A stretch of 64,000 nt of DNA from JAKAWQ01 sp963745975 (GTDB taxonomy: Bacteria; Pseudomonadota; Alphaproteobacteria; Acetobacterales; Acetobacteraceae): the NCBI GenBank assembly GCA_963745975.1, contig CAVUZJ010000003.1:21321-85320 (forward strand). Reading direction: 5' to 3'. Below the pieces are notes generated by a model that saw only the letters and a list, made by a program, of their open reading frames with translations, had not been told where the DNA came from and searched no databases. Made by a program: the position numbers and the translations under genes. Each line of letters opens with the position of its first letter. The stretch's first letter is position 1. Positions 61,505-64,000 of the stretch are shown here, in pieces.

Positions 61505-62188
61505 TTAAGCGGGTGCCCAGACGAACTTTCCCACCATCCGAGGATCACGTTCGCGCTCCTGCCGCAGGGCTTCCCGCGCTCCCGCCATGACTTGGTCAAG
61601 CTCGTCTTCACCAAGGCCGGCCGGAAACAGCACGGTTAACGTCCCGTCATCTTTGATGCGAAACACGGTCGCGGTCTGGGCGTGAAACACCGATTTATCA
61701 TCGAGCAAGACGGTATAATTGATCGGTGCATATTTCGCCCTGCGAGCCAACATGCGGGCTTCGTAGCCCTGTAGAAGCGCCAGAATATGCAGACCAATCG
61801 CGGTCAGCAGCGGGAAGCCATCGATTCCGGTGATAATTTGGAGTTCGGCTAAAGCTTCGAGATCGCCCCGCGAACACCCGGTTTCGACCATAACGTCAGC
61901 TACGGTTGCCATGCGTGGGCCGTTCCGAACCTGAAGCGCCCGAATCACACGCACTTGCTGTTCGGTAAACGGAGGCACCCATTCCACACCGGCATGGGTG
62001 AACACGACGCCAAGCTGTTGCAGGGCGGTTCGGATCGCCGCGAGATTGGCGGCAGTTGGCACCCGGTCGGTTGTGTCTTCAAAGCTGGTGATCGTCCGGA
62101 GACTTACGCCGCTGGCGTTGGCCAACTCCTGCCGGGACATTGCGAAGAGGCTTCGCGCGGCGCGGCACCGGTCCGGGGCTATGGTCAT
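61505..62188 (-). CDS. XRE-family transcriptional regulator with C-terminal domain
   Basis: A 227-residue protein. The N terminus is a Cro/C1-type HTH (RAARSLFAMSRQELANASGVSLRTITSFEDTTDRVPT). The region 75-140 (ALQVRNGPRMATVADVMVETGCSRGDLEAL) may be a second winged-helix domain. The C-terminal 80 residues have no recognised family. It is of modest GC content compared with the core genes. It may regulate the truncated gene next to it (56 bp downstream). Target unknown. Confidence 0.75.
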   Translation of the reverse strand: MTIAPDRCRAARSLFAMSRQELANASGVSLRTITSFEDTTDRVPTAANLAAIRTALQQLGVVFTHAGVEWVPPFTEQQVRVIRALQVRNGPRMATVADVMVETGCSRGDLEALAELQIITGIDGFPLLTAIGLHILALLQGYEARMLARRAKYAPINYTVLLDDKSVFHAQTATVFRIKDDGTLTVLFPAGLGEDELDQVMAGAREALRQERERDPRMVGKFVWAPA

Positions 62189-62693
62189 TGGTTCTCAGCG
62201 TAATGTTGCTCGATTAGCGCAATGTGGCGCTCAATATTCAATGCGTCAAGCGATCTTCTGCCGTCACCCCTGGCTCAGCATCTTGTGGTGGGTCTGACTC
62301 GCGGCGATCAGTAGATCGCCGCGTAAGGTCCACTATGACAAGTTTTTCAGGTAATTCCTGAGTTGTGGTTACACGATTGGAGTTCTCGCGGCGCGGGCGG
62401 GGGATTTGACTTGGTTTTTGAAGAGGTCGACGACGGGCCGAATACTTGCCTTTGTTTCGGCGCCCAACCGGAACTCTCTTGGCGTGGCAATCTGGCAGGC
62501 TGGCGATACTGGCTGGTCCTCCGACGCGGCGGGCCCCGGTCGGGAGCCGGGAGGCAGGGCGTCGTCTTTAAGGGGCTCGAGCGGGATGGGTAAGTGCCCG
62601 CGACCCCATCCGGCTCTGGCGCTTGTTGGGCCCGGGTCCGTTTTGACCTGCAAGACAAGTCCTAGTCTTCAATTCAACGTCGCCTTCCCGCCT
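62189..62693. other. Gene-free stretch with a hairpin and a degenerate repeat
   Basis: No supported gene is seen. A perfect 9-bp stem with 4-nt loop, GCGGCGATC-AGTA-GATCGCCGC, lies at 62301-62322. At 62576-62618 is a degraded second half of the double-hairpin repeat (GAGCGGGATGGGTAAGTG...CCCATCCGGCTCT). Open frames across the middle are short and resemble nothing known. The sequence looks like accumulated scars. Confidence 0.55.
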
Positions 62694-63125
62694 CTAACTC
62701 CGCGAGACGCGGCGCAATTTGCCGGCATCGTCGAGACGCTGCGCGCGTTCGCGCACGGCCGCATAGAGACCGGCCGGCAGCCGGCCATGATAGTAGGCGC
62801 CCGGCTTTCCGGGGACGGGCCTGAGATCAAAGCCCGGCCAGTCGGAAACGTTGATTTCCGTGACCACGATCCAGGCCGGCGCGTCGTCCAGGCCCAGCAA
62901 AGGCTTCAGGTTGGCTGGTAGCGCGATCGCCGCCTCGGGATCGCTCGGTGCCCGATGCGTGATGGGAGCCAAGACAACCCTCTTCGCGTCAGGTTCCTGT
63001 CCGAACACGGCGAGGATGACGCAGGGACGGTCTTTGCGTCCGTCGACCAAACCGCGCGCGGCCTCATCAGCCCAGAGAAACGAGAAGTGAACGATCGCCC
63101 CCGGTAACGGGGGCGGCACGATCAC
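62694..63125 (-). CDS. PemK/MazF-like toxin
   Basis: A 143-residue protein: PGAIVHFSFLWADEA, GRKDRPCVILAVFGQ, VVLAPITHRAPSDP and AWIVVTEINVSDWPG fit a PemK-like growth inhibitor fold. Classical MazF/PemK toxins are mRNA interferases. The usual P-x-R-P-x-VV pattern is present as RKDRPCVIL. It overlaps the Phd-type antitoxin gene by 4 bp, an arrangement of type II modules. The protein is slightly longer than average for PemK. Confidence 0.75.
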   Translation of the reverse strand: MIVPPPLPGAIVHFSFLWADEAARGLVDGRKDRPCVILAVFGQEPDAKRVVLAPITHRAPSDPEAAIALPANLKPLLGLDDAPAWIVVTEINVSDWPGFDLRPVPGKPGAYYHGRLPAGLYAAVRERAQRLDDAGKLRRVSRS

Positions 63126-63370
63126 AGGCCGGACGCCGCGAACTCCTCATCCGTGGGATAAGCCGCTTCGTCGATCGCGCTGCGGACCTCGGCCGGTAGC
63201 TCGCCGGCACGGTGGACCTGTCGGACTGCGCGCCGCAAACGTTCGTAATCGTCGGCCGAGAGAAACACCCCGACCACCCGGTTGTGGCTCTTGACGACCA
63301 CCGGCTCCTTGATCGCCGCATCCTGATAGTGGCCGAAATTGCGTACAAAGGCCGAAGCGTTGGCTTCCAT
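63122..63370 (-). CDS. Phd/YefM-type antitoxin
   Basis: An 82-residue protein: MEANASAFVRNFGHYQDAA is the N-terminal DNA-binding Phd/YefM segment and EPVVVKSHNRVVGVFLSADDYERL is the family core. The C-terminal acidic tail (EAAYPTDEEFAASGL) probably neutralises the toxin. Its stop overlaps the toxin start by 4 bp. A TGCGT...ACGCA inverted repeat lies 18 bp upstream of the start. Confidence 0.82.
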   Translation of the reverse strand: MEANASAFVRNFGHYQDAAIKEPVVVKSHNRVVGVFLSADDYERLRRAVRQVHRAGELPAEVRSAIDEAAYPTDEEFAASGL

Positions 63371-63388
63371 GGTCCGCTCCCGATGTTA

Positions 63389-63403
63389 TGCGTTAAATAC
63401 GCA
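63389..63403. promoter_or_regulatory. Inverted repeat upstream of the Phd-type antitoxin gene, candidate operator
   Basis: TGCGT-TAAAT-ACGCA lies about 18 bp before the antitoxin start on the minus strand, within an AT-rich window that also contains GTTAT/ATAAC. Phd/YefM antitoxins bind short palindromes overlapping their promoter, so autorepression here is plausible. Confidence 0.45.
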
Positions 63404-63655
63404 TTTTACACAATAACGCAATGGGAGATTCGTCCTGCGCGGGATGCGGGAGCTGCAAACGGTCGGAGGCTTTTTCACTGGGAAGTCCTCTGATGCGGCG
63501 GGGCCCGGGCTCCGCCGGTTGCATCGAGGGCGCCATGGCCAAGGGGACAGAGCGACGGTCTATCGAGAGCACCGCCGGCCGAGTGGCGGGCAGCGCGGCG
63601 CGAGGTCGCCCCACGCCCTGAACAGGCTCATATCGTTCCGAGACAGAATCCGAGA

Positions 63656-64000
63656 TCAGACGGCCGCGAGTGCGGAAGAATTCTTCTTGGGGCGACGATA
63701 AGCGATAAATCCAAGACCGATGAGACCTGTGATCAGCACCGTCCAGCTTGGGGGAGCCGGTACGGCGGTCAAGGTCAGGTCTTCGGTGGCGAGGGTCTCG
63801 GTAGGCTCATATTCGTAAAGCCCATAGGTTCCGCCGCCGCCGATGATTGCAGAAATATTGGCGTATTCGAAGGGACTGGGACCCGAGACATAACCCAGAA
63901 GCAGGCCGAGGTCGTCGAGCGCCGGATCGAGGTTCGGAAGCAAGATATTGTCGTACACGAACCAGTTGCCTGGGCTATAGGCCGGCCCGCCCGGTTGGCC
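63656..64000 (-). CDS. PEP-CTERM sorting-domain protein, 5' end outside window
   Basis: Only the last 114 residues are in the window. The C terminus is VPAPPSWTVLITGLIGLGF followed by IAYRRPKKNSS: a PEP-CTERM-like motif (VPAPP), a transmembrane helix and a basic cluster. This marks the protein for export and processing by an exosortase, usually with exopolysaccharide or biofilm material. The visible extracytoplasmic part is Gly/Tyr-rich (GGGGTYGLYEYEPTET), with no recognised domain. The frame is open to the right edge, so the start lies beyond. Confidence 0.8.
   Translation of the reverse strand, partial: GQPGGPAYSPGNWFVYDNILLPNLDPALDDLGLLLGYVSGPSPFEYANISAIIGGGGTYGLYEYEPTETLATEDLTLTAVPAPPSWTVLITGLIGLGFIAYRRPKKNSSALAAV

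Overview
The window is a high-GC chromosomal segment of an alphaproteobacterium, most likely in the Rhodospirillales and possibly Acetobacteraceae-like. That assignment is inference from GC-rich codon use, an ArsR-methyltransferase/metH pair, a form I cox operon and about 105-bp double-hairpin repeats resembling the RIME elements of rhizobia. No rRNA gene, complete tRNA gene or CRISPR array is visible.

Layout. 0-3.4 kb: peroxiredoxin-like protein (cut by the window edge), glutathione transferase, SDR oxidoreductase, a decayed IS481 transposase and a hydratase. 3.5-9.4 kb: ArsR-methyltransferase fusion with cobalamin-dependent methionine synthase (metH), then a divergent ArsR / threonine-serine dehydratase pair. 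9.4-19.3 kb, minus strand: a complete branched-chain-type ABC importer (livKHMGF) and a complete dipeptide-type ABC importer (dppABCDF). 19.4-24.2 kb: carboxymuconolactone decarboxylase-like protein, cyclopropane fatty acid synthase, an MFS transporter and a zinc-ribbon methyltransferase. 24.2-30.1 kb: coxMSLDE, a form I aerobic CO dehydrogenase operon whose CoxL carries the AYRCSFR active-site signature. 30.2-40.3 kb: a short-chain amide cluster with formamidase (fmdA), FmdB, an NCS1 permease, a crcB/DUF190 pair, aliphatic amidase (amiE), a hybrid histidine kinase whose sensor half is a whole NCS1 permease, and its LuxR-type response regulator. 40.4-47.4 kb: tag, a Sco lipoprotein, a tRNA 3' remnant, vapBC and tkt-gap-pgk. 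47.4-51 kb: class II aldolase, CaiB-type CoA-transferase and a two-subunit CoA-transferase. 51-64 kb is accessory: a patatin gene split by an IS3-family element next to a GntP-type permease, remnants of a hydrolase and an IS5-type transposase, an AbgB-like amidohydrolase, an aromatic amino acid decarboxylase, a second IS3-family element that truncates a neighbour, an XRE regulator, a PemK/Phd-type toxin-antitoxin pair and a PEP-CTERM protein running off the right edge.

Most notable system. The stand-alone NCS1 permease (31984-33612) and the sensor half of the hybrid kinase (35994-39347) are paralogues. Both end in the same Cys-rich module with identical cysteine spacing (CxxC-x11-C-x7-C-x2-CC-x5-C-x3-C). 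In the kinase this module is followed by two more membrane helices, HisKA, HATPase and receiver domains. With two unrelated amidases alongside, the simplest reading is a system in which one permease imports a small amide or related nitrogen compound while its kinase-fused sister senses it and signals to the adjacent LuxR regulator. The ligand and targets are inference.

Genome plasticity. Four full and two or three degraded copies of the double-hairpin repeat are present, and several flanking genes take their stop codon from its TAGAGCG-type ends. Two copies of a GC-rich composite repeat, two near-intact IS3-family elements and IS481/IS5-type remnants are also visible.
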